Below are positions 25,929-35,100 of a DNA stretch of 64,000 bases, piece after piece (positions within the stretch are counted from its first letter, which is position 1; each line of letters begins with the position of its first letter). The position numbers and the translations under genes are program-made. The notes under the pieces are model-generated. The model was given only the letters and a program-made list of their open reading frames with translations. It ran no database searches and had not been told where the DNA came from. The stretch comes from Algiphilus sp965216485 (GTDB lineage: Bacteria > Pseudomonadota > Gammaproteobacteria > Nevskiales > Nevskiaceae), in contig NZ_OZ244162.1 of assembly GCF_965216485.1 (NCBI RefSeq), forward strand, positions 2,170,001 through 2,234,000, given 5' to 3'.

Positions 25929-26333
25929 TCAGCCCAGCAGCTGCCAGACCATCGCCAGGATCAGGGCGATCTGGGCGATGAACAGTGTGGCGCGGATCAG
26001 CACCAGGAAGAAGGACGTCCCGATGAGGTGGACGATGCTCTGCCCCACACGCATATACAGCACCAAGGCCGCCATGCCGGCCAGCGCCTCCGCCTGGTCC
26101 ATCATCGCGCCGATAATGACCACCGCGGCGAAAACCGGAAAGGTTTCCAGGCAGTTGTAGTGCGCGTGCTGGGCGCGGATCAGAATGCCCGGGTCCACGG
26201 GGGCGTTGCCTCGCGTCCATGCATCGGCCTTCTGGCTGCCCATCAACACACGCGGCACGCGTGGCAGGGCATAGAAAAGAGCGAGCAGCAGGGTCCAGGT
26301 GCCGAACAGCAGTACAGCGGTCAAAGCAGTCAT
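25929..26333 (-). CDS. MAPEG family membrane protein (third copy)
   Basis: 134 residues, four hydrophobic segments; IRAQHAHYNCLETFPVFAAVVI is the glutathione-site helix (Arg, Asn, Glu) and YMRVGQSIVHLIGTSFFLVL the third. It resembles the copy at 22382 more than the one at 13681. Downstream of alkB on the same strand after a hairpin, so probably its own transcript. Confidence 0.89.
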   Translation of the reverse strand: MTALTAVLLFGTWTLLLALFYALPRVPRVLMGSQKADAWTRGNAPVDPGILIRAQHAHYNCLETFPVFAAVVIIGAMMDQAEALAGMAALVLYMRVGQSIVHLIGTSFFLVLIRATLFIAQIALILAMVWQLLG

Positions 26334-26422
26334 GTCGTCTCCCGTTGTGTTTGGTCATACCGCGCCCCGAGCCTACTGAATGGCGATTCAGCTTTGTAGT
26401 TGCGCTTGGGTAAGGAGCAAAG

Positions 26423-26453
26423 GCGACGGCGCACGTCGATCGTGCGCTGTCGC
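26423..26453 (-). terminator. intrinsic terminator after alkB
   Basis: Long stem GCGAC-G-GCGCACG / CGTGCGC-T-GTCGC (12 pairs plus a wobble) with a TCGAT loop; on the minus strand it is followed by CTTTGCTCC. It lies 21 bases past the alkB stop. Confidence 0.55.
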
Positions 26454-26473
26454 TCTGGGGATGGTTCTGCTCC

Positions 26474-27898
26474 TCAGGCACTCACCGCTACAAAATCCGG
26501 CTTCTCCCGCACGGCGCAGCTTGGGCACTGGAAGTCGTCCGGCAGCGCCTGCCAGCTTGTCCCCGGGGGATAGCCTTCATGCGGACAGCCCGCCGTCGCG
26601 TTGTACACGTAGCTGCAGTTTGGGCACTGATGGTCAACCACGTCACTCGCCTCGGGCCGAGCATTCGCCGGCACTGCGGCGTCTTGCGCGGGTTGCGGGG
26701 CCGCCGACTCCGGTACGGCATGATCCGGCATCCACTTGGCCATTAGCTGTGCTCGCTTGGCCGGATACAGATTGGCCTGCCGGATGTCGCCGCCGTGATG
26801 TGCAACGACACGGTGATCCATCAGCTTGAACCAGAGGGCAGGGATGTAAGCCACAAGGATCATGCCGGCATAACCTGATGGCAGCTGCGGACTGTCACCG
26901 AAATGGCGCAAGGCCTGGTAGCGGCGCGTCGGATTGGCGTGATGGTCGGAATGGCGCTGCAATTGATAGAGCAGCAGGTTGGTTACGACATGATTGCTGT
27001 TCCACGAATGGCGTGGCTGGCAGCGCTCATAGCGGCCACTCGCCAGCTTCTGGCGCAGCAGACCGTAGTGCTCCATGTAGTTCACGACTTCGAGCAGTGA
27101 AAAACCGAAGGCCGCCTGCACCACCAGAAACACCAGGGCCCAGGGCCCCAGCCAGAGACTGAGCGCACCGAACAGCAGCACCGTCAGCGCCCAGCTTTGC
27201 AGATTCTCATTGTGTATCGACCACGCTGACGCTCCGTTGCGCTCCAGACGGCCTTTTTCGATGGCCCAGGCAGACTTCAGACTGCCGACAACCGTCCGCG
27301 GTAGAAAAGCCCAGAAACTCTCGCCCATGCGGGAGCTGGCAGGGTCTTCCGGCGTGGCCACATGCTTGTGGTGGCCTTTATTGTGTTCGATGAAGAAATG
27401 CCCATAAGCCACTGGCGCCAGGACAATACGTGCCAACCAACGTTCGAGCTTGTTGGTCTTGTGACCCAGCTCGTGCGCGGTATTGATGCCCACGCCATTG
27501 ATGATGCCGGTGGCCAATACCAGAGCGACGAGATTCCACCAGGCCAAGCCGCCATCCACGGCGAGCCATGCGGCGAGGACGGTCATCAGATACTGGCTGG
27601 GGATATAGGCGAAGACGATGCGCAGGTAATACCGGTCGGCGCTGAGATCATCGACGGCAGCTTCCGGCGCATTGCTTTGGTCTTCCCCAATCAGCACATC
27701 GAGCAGCGGCGCAATGCCATAGAACACCACCGGCAAGACCCAAAGGATCTCTCCCGGCAGTCCCACCCACACGGCCAGGACGGAAAGCAGGCCCAGCAGG
27801 GGCAGGGCGGGGCTCAGCAACCACCAGTAGCGCTTGGCGTCTGTCCAGCGGGTCGCATCGCGAGAGGGGTAATGGACTTGTGCGTTTGCAGTGCTCAT
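26474..27898 (-). CDS. alkB: alkane 1-monooxygenase AlkB fused to a C-terminal rubredoxin
   Basis: 474 residues. The integral-membrane diiron hydroxylase part has all signature boxes: HELGHKTN (142-149), EHNKGHHKHVATPEDPAS (171-188), NYMEHYGLLR (273-282) and LQRHSDHHANPTRRYQALR (313-331). After a Pro/Ala-rich linker (395-418) comes a rubredoxin domain with CPNC (425-428) and CPSC (458-461) ligands and the PPGTSWQALPDDF box. The enzyme terminally hydroxylates n-alkanes; the fused rubredoxin supplies electrons, so a separate rubredoxin reductase is still needed and is not in the window. GGAG before the start. Divergent from an AraC regulator. Confidence 0.96.
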   Translation of the reverse strand: MSTANAQVHYPSRDATRWTDAKRYWWLLSPALPLLGLLSVLAVWVGLPGEILWVLPVVFYGIAPLLDVLIGEDQSNAPEAAVDDLSADRYYLRIVFAYIPSQYLMTVLAAWLAVDGGLAWWNLVALVLATGIINGVGINTAHELGHKTNKLERWLARIVLAPVAYGHFFIEHNKGHHKHVATPEDPASSRMGESFWAFLPRTVVGSLKSAWAIEKGRLERNGASAWSIHNENLQSWALTVLLFGALSLWLGPWALVFLVVQAAFGFSLLEVVNYMEHYGLLRQKLASGRYERCQPRHSWNSNHVVTNLLLYQLQRHSDHHANPTRRYQALRHFGDSPQLPSGYAGMILVAYIPALWFKLMDHRVVAHHGGDIRQANLYPAKRAQLMAKWMPDHAVPESAAPQPAQDAAVPANARPEASDVVDHQCPNCSYVYNATAGCPHEGYPPGTSWQALPDDFQCPSCAVREKPDFVAVSA

Positions 27899-27959
27899 GG
27901 GAGGACTCCTCGTCTCCGAAAGGAACGATAGATATCCTGCGCTGGCCGGCGACCGAAGA

Positions 27960-27998
27960 ATGGTGATTTCACGCCATGCTATGGTGATAATGCGCCAT
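27960..27998. promoter_or_regulatory. two 18-bp direct repeats, 21-bp period, between alkB and AraC gene
   Basis: ATGGTGAT-TTCA-CGCCAT (27960-27977) and ATGGTGAT-AATG-CGCCAT (27981-27998) agree at all 14 outer positions. The 21-bp spacing is two helical turns, as for AraC-type binding of both HTH motifs on one DNA face. Candidate operator for the adjacent regulator, controlling alkB and/or itself. Confidence 0.7.
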
Positions 27999-28017
27999 TC
28001 AGTTGAGGTAGCACGCT

Positions 28018-29055
28018 ATGCAGGCAGTAGATGTGTCGGTACCCGCGCGCTACTACGTCCGGCTGGCAGCGCTGTTGCAGGCGGAAGGAGTGGATGTCGA
28101 GCGCCTGCTCCAGCCATTGGGGCTTTCGATGTCACAGCTCAGCGAGCCGGAGGCACAGGTCCGTTTCACGCTCATTGACCGACTACTGCAACAGGTTGTT
28201 CGCGCCAGCGAGCGTAGCGACCTTGCTTTCGAGACCGGCCGGCGACTCACCGCGAGCTCACACAGCTTTGTCGGCTTCGGGATGTTGAGCAGTGCAACCG
28301 TGGATGAAGCGTTGCGCTTCGAGGCGCGCTACTTCGGGCTGGTCATGCCCAGCTTTCAGCTGCGCTATCGCGCGGCGGCCGACCATGCGGAGCTTCTGGT
28401 CACGCCGCGGGTGGCGATGAGCCACATCTGCCTCGTCTTTCATCTTGAAGCCATCGCGCTTGCCGCCCTGCGTGAGATCTCGGACCTCAACGGCGGCATA
28501 TTGCCGCGTTGCCTTCTCGACTGCGCATTTCCGGAACCTGTGCACGCCCGACGCTATGAGCAGGAACTGGGTGACGTCTCGGTCCGCTTCGAGTCCGGGC
28601 CGAATGCCAGTATCCGACTCCGCATCTGTGAGAACCCACGTAGCCTGCGCCTCGAAATGGCGGATAGCCATGCATTGCAGGTGGCGGAAGCTCGCTGCAG
28701 GGCACTGGTTCAGCGTGCCGCCGACGGCGGTCGCTTTGCGGATTGGGTGGCGATGACATTGCGCGAAGTCTCTGATGCGCTTCCCAGCCTAGATGAACTC
28801 GCAGCCTCGCTGAATCTCTCGCGGCGCACCGTCAACCGCTACCTGGCGCGCGAAGGCACCAGCTTTCGCGAACTGGCCGGCACCATCCAGCACCAGATTG
28901 CCTGCGAACGGCTCACAGACAAGGGCATGAGCGTGACCGAGGTCGCCTATTCCCTCGGCTTCAGTGATGCCTCCAACTTCTCACGCGCCTTCCGCGACCG
29001 CGCCGGCTGCAGTCCCGGAGACTATCAACACCGGTACCGATCAAGAGCAGAGTAG
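28018..29055 (+). CDS. AraC family regulator, divergent from alkB
   Basis: 345 residues. N-terminal arabinose-binding-like domain (PF12625 type, about 20-200), C-terminal AraC HTH pair: LDELAASLNLSRRTVNRYL (first) and MSVTEVAYSLGFSDASNFSRAF (second), ending GCSPGDYQHRY. Regulators of this layout commonly stand beside alkane, fatty-acid or P450 genes. Divergent to alkB with a 119-base shared region that holds 21-bp direct repeats, so it probably senses an alkane or fatty acid and activates alkB (inference). Confidence 0.92.
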   Translation: MQAVDVSVPARYYVRLAALLQAEGVDVERLLQPLGLSMSQLSEPEAQVRFTLIDRLLQQVVRASERSDLAFETGRRLTASSHSFVGFGMLSSATVDEALRFEARYFGLVMPSFQLRYRAAADHAELLVTPRVAMSHICLVFHLEAIALAALREISDLNGGILPRCLLDCAFPEPVHARRYEQELGDVSVRFESGPNASIRLRICENPRSLRLEMADSHALQVAEARCRALVQRAADGGRFADWVAMTLREVSDALPSLDELAASLNLSRRTVNRYLAREGTSFRELAGTIQHQIACERLTDKGMSVTEVAYSLGFSDASNFSRAFRDRAGCSPGDYQHRYRSRAE

Positions 29056-29108
29056 CGCGCGACACGGCAGCAGTTGAACGAGGCGGTCGGACGCTTGCTT
29101 GGATTCGT

Positions 29109-29825
29109 CTAGGCGCCACAGTCCTTGAGCAACTCCCTGGCCAAGGCAATGGAATCGGCTTTGTGCGTGGCATCGTCGTCGCTGCGTTTGAGGTTGACGC
29201 TCAATGCCTGATTGCCGACCAGCACCTGCAGTGTCCGGGTCTTTGGCAGCCCGCCCCAGGCGGCCGCATCCCCAAGGCCGGGCTCGTTCATGGTTTCGTA
29301 GTTGATCTTGCTGACCATGGAGCGGGCGAAATCGCGCGCCATCTCCTGGTGCTCGGCATCGACGGCCTCCGCGGCCGTTTCGCTCAGTGACTCGGCGGAT
29401 TTCGCCTGCTCTTCCTGAGAACGCGGCCGGTAGGCGGCCGTGAAGCGAGCCTTCGCTTTCTCGGCGTTCTCTGCAAAGGTTTCGATGCTCAGCGTCGCCT
29501 CGTCATCGATGGGGTTCTCGAAGGTCATGGTACCGACCTGCATGGTCATTTTTCGACTGCCGGACCAACGGTAATCACAGCTGGTGGTGCGACCAAAGGT
29601 GCTGTTTTCGCCCTGCAATTCGCCGATATCGCCCGCGATCTTGCGCACGTGCTCGGCGGTCAGGAGACTGCAAGGATCAGCCGCGGCGTCGGCAAAGCAG
29701 GATGCGGCTTTGGGTGCGGCATCCGCCGGACTCCCACCACAGGCAGTGATGAGCACGACTGCCAGAGCAGAGGCGGGGGCGGTGAAGAAGCGCAGGCGGG
29801 GCACGGAAAGGGGTGTTGCGGTCAT
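29109..29825 (-). CDS. secreted lipoprotein with DUF3558-like pattern
   Basis: 238 residues. Lipobox LITAC at residues 26-30 after a hydrophobic signal. The mature part has DPCSLLTAEHVRKIAGDIG and SCDYRW, like the 'PCxLLTxxEV ... C-x-W/Y' pattern of DUF3558-type lipoproteins, with a helical Glu/Ala-rich central section (120-165). A Trp-rich end DAAAWGGLPKTRTLQVLVGNQ resembles their last strands. Function unknown. Downstream of the secreted gene at 29853, same strand, 27-base gap. Confidence 0.7.
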   Translation of the reverse strand: MTATPLSVPRLRFFTAPASALAVVLITACGGSPADAAPKAASCFADAAADPCSLLTAEHVRKIAGDIGELQGENSTFGRTTSCDYRWSGSRKMTMQVGTMTFENPIDDEATLSIETFAENAEKAKARFTAAYRPRSQEEQAKSAESLSETAAEAVDAEHQEMARDFARSMVSKINYETMNEPGLGDAAAWGGLPKTRTLQVLVGNQALSVNLKRSDDDATHKADSIALARELLKDCGA

Positions 29826-29852
29826 CGCGAAAGCTCTCTAGTAAGTTTTGGC

Positions 29853-30707
29853 TCAGTTGCCGAACAGCTTGTCGAATGCCTTGTCGAGCACTTTGTCGAC
29901 GACGCTATCGGTGGCTTCATCCACCTCGGATTCCGTGCGGTCCTCGACGCGTTCCTGCTGGCGTTCGGCCTTCTTGCCGAACAGCCCGCCCAGGGCGCCC
30001 AAGGCGCCACCCTTGTCGCCGGCCTGGGCCTGGTCTTCGTTGTCACTGGCAGTTGCGTTGCCGCCGAATCCAGGCAGGCTTACAGGCTCGGAGGGCAGAC
30101 TGAAAAGATCCTCCGCCACGCGCTGGTCCGTCAAAGCGCTTACCCGAAATTCGTCGTCCATGCGAAGCATGCCGCGCTTGCGTGATTCGAACTCTCTCAG
30201 CATGACGTCCGCACCGTGGGTGTCCTTGCCCGCCGCGTTGAGCAGCGTGCGTGTCATCAACCCCAGCGCCGCCTGGAACTCACGGGCGCGCGCATCGCCG
30301 GACAGCACCACCTCGCTGGTCTTGGGCTTGCCTTTGTCATCGATGTAGCGAATCTCCCAGATCTCGCCACGGATACCGGCGATGGTTTCAGTGCGGCCGG
30401 TATTGCTCAGCTTCTCCACCTTGGCAGCGCTGGGCCCGGGGGCGGGGATCGCAGCCCCGAACATGCCCATCATGGATGAGGCATCCATGACCGTGCCGTC
30501 AGTGACGACATACATACGGCCGTCGCGGATGACCATATAGCCTTCGTCATCGGTGTTCATGCGCAGCTTGTCGCCGGCATATTCAATCGTGGTGGCGTCC
30601 TTGCCATTCATAATGGTCGCAGTGCCAGCGGAAGCCGTGCCGGCTAGCAGCGTGGCCATGGTGGCGGCCAACACGGCAAGGCCGCGGAGTTGAGGAAGCG
30701 CAGTCAT
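29853..30707 (-). CDS. secreted protein, DUF4412-like
   Basis: 284 residues. Signal peptide ends near AGTASAGT. Strand-rich N-terminal half (KDATTIEYAGDKLRMNTDDE, YMVIRDGRMYVVTDG) resembles DUF4412-type periplasmic proteins, in which this unit forms a beta meander; then GIRGEIWEIRYIDDKGKP. The C-terminal third is low-complexity, with a Gly-rich patch GGALGALGGLFGKK and a charged helical tail. ATG 30707 was chosen for the signal peptide. Divergent from the LuxR-type regulator and upstream of the lipoprotein gene, so the two secreted proteins may be its targets. Confidence 0.7.
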   Translation of the reverse strand: MTALPQLRGLAVLAATMATLLAGTASAGTATIMNGKDATTIEYAGDKLRMNTDDEGYMVIRDGRMYVVTDGTVMDASSMMGMFGAAIPAPGPSAAKVEKLSNTGRTETIAGIRGEIWEIRYIDDKGKPKTSEVVLSGDARAREFQAALGLMTRTLLNAAGKDTHGADVMLREFESRKRGMLRMDDEFRVSALTDQRVAEDLFSLPSEPVSLPGFGGNATASDNEDQAQAGDKGGALGALGGLFGKKAERQQERVEDRTESEVDEATDSVVDKVLDKAFDKLFGN

Positions 30708-30768
30708 TTTGAGTATCCATTCCCAAAAATTCGGTGCGGCAACTATGCGTGCTCCCCGGGGGATCACC

Positions 30769-30801
30769 AATACCCCACGTGGTGTATTCACTGCATATAC
30801 T
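30769..30801. promoter_or_regulatory. 20-bp lux-box-like dyad with adjacent -10 element
   Basis: AATACCCCAC/GTGGTGTATT (30769-30788) is self-complementary at nine of ten base pairs. TATACT (30796-30801) is a good -10 for the plus-strand gene starting at 30830, so the dyad overlaps the place of its -35. LuxR-type HTH proteins bind 20-bp dyads, so this is the obvious candidate site for the product of the gene at 30830; it also faces the divergent secreted-protein gene. Confidence 0.6.
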
Positions 30802-30829
30802 TACCCGCGCGACACCATGATCGAAGTCG

Positions 30830-32140
30830 ATGCCGAACCCTGAAGCACATCCCCTTATTGCCCTGTGCTATGCCAGTGGAACGGACGCGCGCCGGTTTCC
30901 CGAGCTCATGCAGGCCATCCACGACATAACGCAGCAGGCTCCTGAGCGAGCGGTTGAGCTGTTGGGACCGCTGGAACCGCACTTGCAGCAGGCTGCGGCC
31001 ATTTCCACGCGCATGCCGAGTGCGTGGACCGACGCGCTCGCCGAGTCGTTACAGGGGATATTTGGCTTCAGCAAGACGGAGTTACAGATCATCGCCGCCC
31101 TGCTACAGGGGGATTCGCTCGCCGAATTCGCGGCGCAACGGCATCGTTCCTTGCACACCGTGCGCACGCAGCTGAAGAGTGCCCTGGCGCGCACCCCTTG
31201 TCGGACTCAGGCCGAACTGATGCTTCTGGTACGCGGCCTCGCATTGGTGGCGGCGCAGGAAGGTGCGGCGGCGGAAACGGCAGGAGATGTCGTCACGACC
31301 GAGCTCGCCGACGGACGCAGGTTGTGTCACATCGAGTACGGCGCACCCGATGGGCAACCGGTACTGCTTCTGCACACCGCCTTGCTGGGCCCAGAGCTGC
31401 CTTCCTCGGTGGCTGCGGCCGCAAGGCAATCCGGGCTCCGCATTCTTGCCTTGGCGCGCCCGGGCTACGCCGGTAGCAGCCCACCGCCTCCCGATGACAC
31501 TGACCTGAACGTGGTCTCCGGACGTATTGGCGAGTGGCTGATGCGGCATGACCTCCCGCCGCTTCCAGTGCTCGGCAATGTGGTCGGTGCGATCTACGCC
31601 CACGCCTTGGCACAAGCTTGCCCGCAACGCGTGAAGCGCGTGGTGGTGTGTGCCGGTCCCGTACCTCTAACGCGCGCTCACGATGAGACATTGCCAATGA
31701 GCCGCCGGGTATGGCTGCAACTGGTTCGCCGTCAGCCCGGCTTGTTATTGCCTTTTGCTCGCCTTGGCGTGGGCTATGTACACACGGGGCACGCGCGGCG
31801 CTTTCTGCAGACCGCCTACCGTGCGCATCCGACGGATGTCGCCGTTCTTGACGACAAGACCTTGGTTGAGGAGCTCTGCCCCGCGGTGGCCAGTGCTGCA
31901 GCGGCCGGTGCAGAGCGCTTTGTCGAAGCCGTAAGGTTGCAATGTCGCGACTGGGGGACGCTGCGTCAGCACAGCGTACCGGTCACCGCCGTCCACGGTA
32001 CTGCCGATGAGATCGTTGATATCGGCGCGGTCCGTGCCTTCTATGCAACCGAAGCCGTGACCCCCGTAGCGGAGGCGGGCCAACTGCTGCTCTACGCCAA
32101 ACCCCAAGCGGTCTTTGCCGAGGTTGCGCGGACGCCATGA
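30830..32140 (+). CDS. LuxR-type HTH protein fused to a catalytically degenerate alpha/beta-hydrolase domain
   Basis: 436 residues. A helical N-terminus leads into a LuxR-family HTH at about 78-135 (FGFSKTELQIIAALLQGDSL, then AEFAAQRHRSLHTVRTQLKS). The rest is an alpha/beta-hydrolase fold: VLLLHTALLGPEL, LRILALARPGYAGSSPP, VLGNVVGAIYAHALA, and VTAVHGTADEIVD. The nucleophile elbow, normally G-x-S-x-G, is G249-N-V-V-G253, so the Ser is Val251, and the usual G-His near the C-terminus is G417-Gln418; only Asp393 remains. A ligand-binding pseudoenzyme is therefore likelier than an esterase. Regulator-hydrolase fusions are known, but the loss of Ser and His is read from this sequence. Confidence 0.88.
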   Translation: MPNPEAHPLIALCYASGTDARRFPELMQAIHDITQQAPERAVELLGPLEPHLQQAAAISTRMPSAWTDALAESLQGIFGFSKTELQIIAALLQGDSLAEFAAQRHRSLHTVRTQLKSALARTPCRTQAELMLLVRGLALVAAQEGAAAETAGDVVTTELADGRRLCHIEYGAPDGQPVLLLHTALLGPELPSSVAAAARQSGLRILALARPGYAGSSPPPPDDTDLNVVSGRIGEWLMRHDLPPLPVLGNVVGAIYAHALAQACPQRVKRVVVCAGPVPLTRAHDETLPMSRRVWLQLVRRQPGLLLPFARLGVGYVHTGHARRFLQTAYRAHPTDVAVLDDKTLVEELCPAVASAAAAGAERFVEAVRLQCRDWGTLRQHSVPVTAVHGTADEIVDIGAVRAFYATEAVTPVAEAGQLLLYAKPQAVFAEVARTP

Positions 32141-32179
32141 AGAGCCTTTGTCGACCCGACGTCATGGCTTGATGGCCCG

Positions 32180-35100
32180 TCACTGACGTGGACGGCAAGC
32201 CAGAACGTAGGCAGCCGGCAGCAGCAATAGCGCGAGAAGCAGCGTCGTGACCATGCCGCCGACCATGGGTGCGGCGATGCGGCGCATGACTTCGGAACCC
32301 GTTCCGGTGCTCAGCATGATGGGGATAAGCCCGGCAATGGTGGCCGTGGCCGTCATGACCACGGGCCTCAAGCGCCGAAGCGCGCCACTCTGCACTGCGA
32401 GGACAAAGTCCGCGTCGTCAGAGCTACGCGTCAAGTGGCGGCACTCCTGCCGAAGGTAGCTGAGCATCACCACGCTGATTTCCACGGCAACGCCGGCCAG
32501 TGCAATGAAACCCACCGCCACTGCAACGGACAGCGAATAACCCAGCAGATGAAGCAGCCAGAACCCGCCAGCGAGGCTCATGGGTACCGTGGCCAGAACG
32601 AGGAGCACGGGTGTCACTTGCCGAAAGGCCATGTAGAGCAGCAGCACGATGACCCCCAGCGTGGCGGGGACCAGCAGCTGTAACCGTTCGGCCGCGCGCT
32701 GCATGTATTCATACTGCCCGGACCACACCAGGCTGTAGCCCGCCGGTAGCGCAAGCGATGTCTCGACGGCCTGCTTGGCCGCCTCGACGTAGCTGCCCAG
32801 GTCACGATGGGCGATATCGACATAGACCCAACCGCTGAGGCGCGCATTTTCGCTCTTGATCACCGGAGCGCCGGCCTCGATGCGGATATCCGCCACATCA
32901 CCGAGCACAATCCATTGTCCCTGCGGCGTCATCAGCGGCAGACGCTGCAATGCCTCAGGCGAGGCCCGCCACGATTGCGGATATCGCAGATTGACGGGAT
33001 AGCGCTCGCGGCCTTCGACGGTTTCGGTGATGTTCATGCCGCCAATGGCGCTCTGCACCACAGCATGCAGTTGCGCGATATTGAGACCGTATCGGCCGGC
33101 CGCCCCGCGATCGATGTCGATCGTCACATAGCGTCCGCCCGCCACCCGTTCGGCGAAGACGCTGAGCGTGCCGTCGACCTGGCCAAGAATGCGTTCCAGT
33201 TCCTCGCCGATCGCCTGGATCGTCGACAGCTCCGGACCCTGCACCTTGATCCCCACCGGTGTCTTGATGCCGGTGGCCAGCATGTCGATGCGCGTCCGGA
33301 TGGGCATGACCCAGGCATTGGTGAGGCCGGGAATATTGACCCGTTCACGGATCTCGGCGCGGATATCCTCCAGCGTCATTCCCGGCCTCCACTCGGATTC
33401 GGGCTTGAAGGTGATGGTGGTCTCGATCATCGTCAGCGGCGCCGGATCGGTCGCAGTTTCGGCGCGCCCGATCTTGCCGAAGACGGTATCCACCTCCGGC
33501 ACGCTCTTGATCAGCTTGTCGGTCTGCTGCAGCAACGTGCGCGCCGTACCGATGCTGATACCCGGCTCCGTGGTGGGCATGTACATCCAATCCCCTTCGT
33601 CCAGGGGCGGCATGAATTCACTGCCGAGCTTGGTGGCGGGATAGAGCCCGCTCAGCGCCACCAGCAGCCCCGCGGCCATCACCACCCAGGGCTGGCGTGT
33701 GACGCTGCGAAGCAGTGGCCGATACAGCGCAAGCAATGCGCGATTCAGCGGATTCGCCTGCTCGGGGCGGACGGGGCCGCGAATGAGCAATCCCATCAGC
33801 ACCGGGATAAGGGTCACTGCTAGGCCCGCGGCTGCCGCCATGGCGTAGGTCTTGGTAAAGGCCAGCGGAGCAAACAGCCGCCCCTCCTGGGCCTGCAGAC
33901 TGAACACTGGAATGAAGGACAGCGTGATGATCGCCAGAGAGAAGAAGAGTGGCGGCCCGACCTCGCAGGCCGCGTCCCGCACCTTCTGCCAGTGTGAACG
34001 CGCATCCTTGCGCGCCAGATGTACATGCAGGTTTTCCACCATCACGATAGCGCCATCGACCATGGCGCCGATGGCAATCGCGATTCCGCCCAGCGACATG
34101 ATGTTGGCGTTCAGCCCCTGCGCGCGCATGACCAGAAAGGCCACCAGAATGCCAATGGGCAGGCCAATCACAGCCACCAGTGCCGAGCGCAGATGAAACA
34201 GGAAGAGCGCACAGATCACCGCGACAATCACCAGTTCCTCGACCAAGGTGGTGCGTAGGGTGTTGATGGAACGCCCGATAAGGGCAGAGCGGTCGTAGGT
34301 CGTGACCACCTCGACGCTGTCGGGCAAGCTGGGCTGGAGTTCCTTCAGACGGGCCCGGACCCGGTCGATGGTGGCCTGTGCATTTTCGCCCTGACGCATG
34401 ACCACGATGCCGCCCACCACCTCGCCTTCGCCGTTGAGTTCGGCAATGCCACGCCGCATCTGCGGACCCAGACGAATCTCTGCCACCTCGTCGAGACGTA
34501 CCACCGTGCCATCGCGGTTACTGATCAACGGAACCGCGCGCAGATCTTCGAGTGTGCCGAGATAGCCCGTCGCGCGCACCATGTACTCGGCTTCGGCCAT
34601 CTCGATCACGCCACCACCCGTCTCCTGATTGGCATCGGCGACGGCCTTGCGCACCGCGGACAGCGGTAACGCGTGTGCCCGCAATCGGTCCGGGTCGGCA
34701 ACCACCTGGTACTGCTTCACCATGCCGCCCACGGTGGCCACCTCAGCCACGCCTTCAACCGCCTGCAGCTCGAACTTCAGCAGCCAGTTCTGCAGGCTGG
34801 TGAGATCGGCAAGGTTGCGCTGCCCGCTGCGGTCCACCAGGGCGTATTCATAGACCCAGCCGACCCCGGTCGCATCGGGCCCGAGTTTGGGTCGCGCTGC
34901 AGCCGGTAGCTCGGCCGACACCTGCGACAGTGATTCAAGGACCCGCGAACGCGCCCAGTAGGGGTCAGTGCCTTCATCGAAGATGACGTAGACGAAGGAA
35001 TCGCCGAAGAAGGAATAGCCGCGCACTGTCTGCGCCTTGGGCACCGCCAGCATGGCGGTGGACAGCGGATAGGTCACCTGCTGCTCAACCAGCCGTGGCG

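Noticed and set aside
34552..34803. Open frames opposite cusA
   Set aside because: GC-rich antisense frames with Arg/Pro/Ser-rich products are expected in a coding region like this; no motif or ribosome site supports them.
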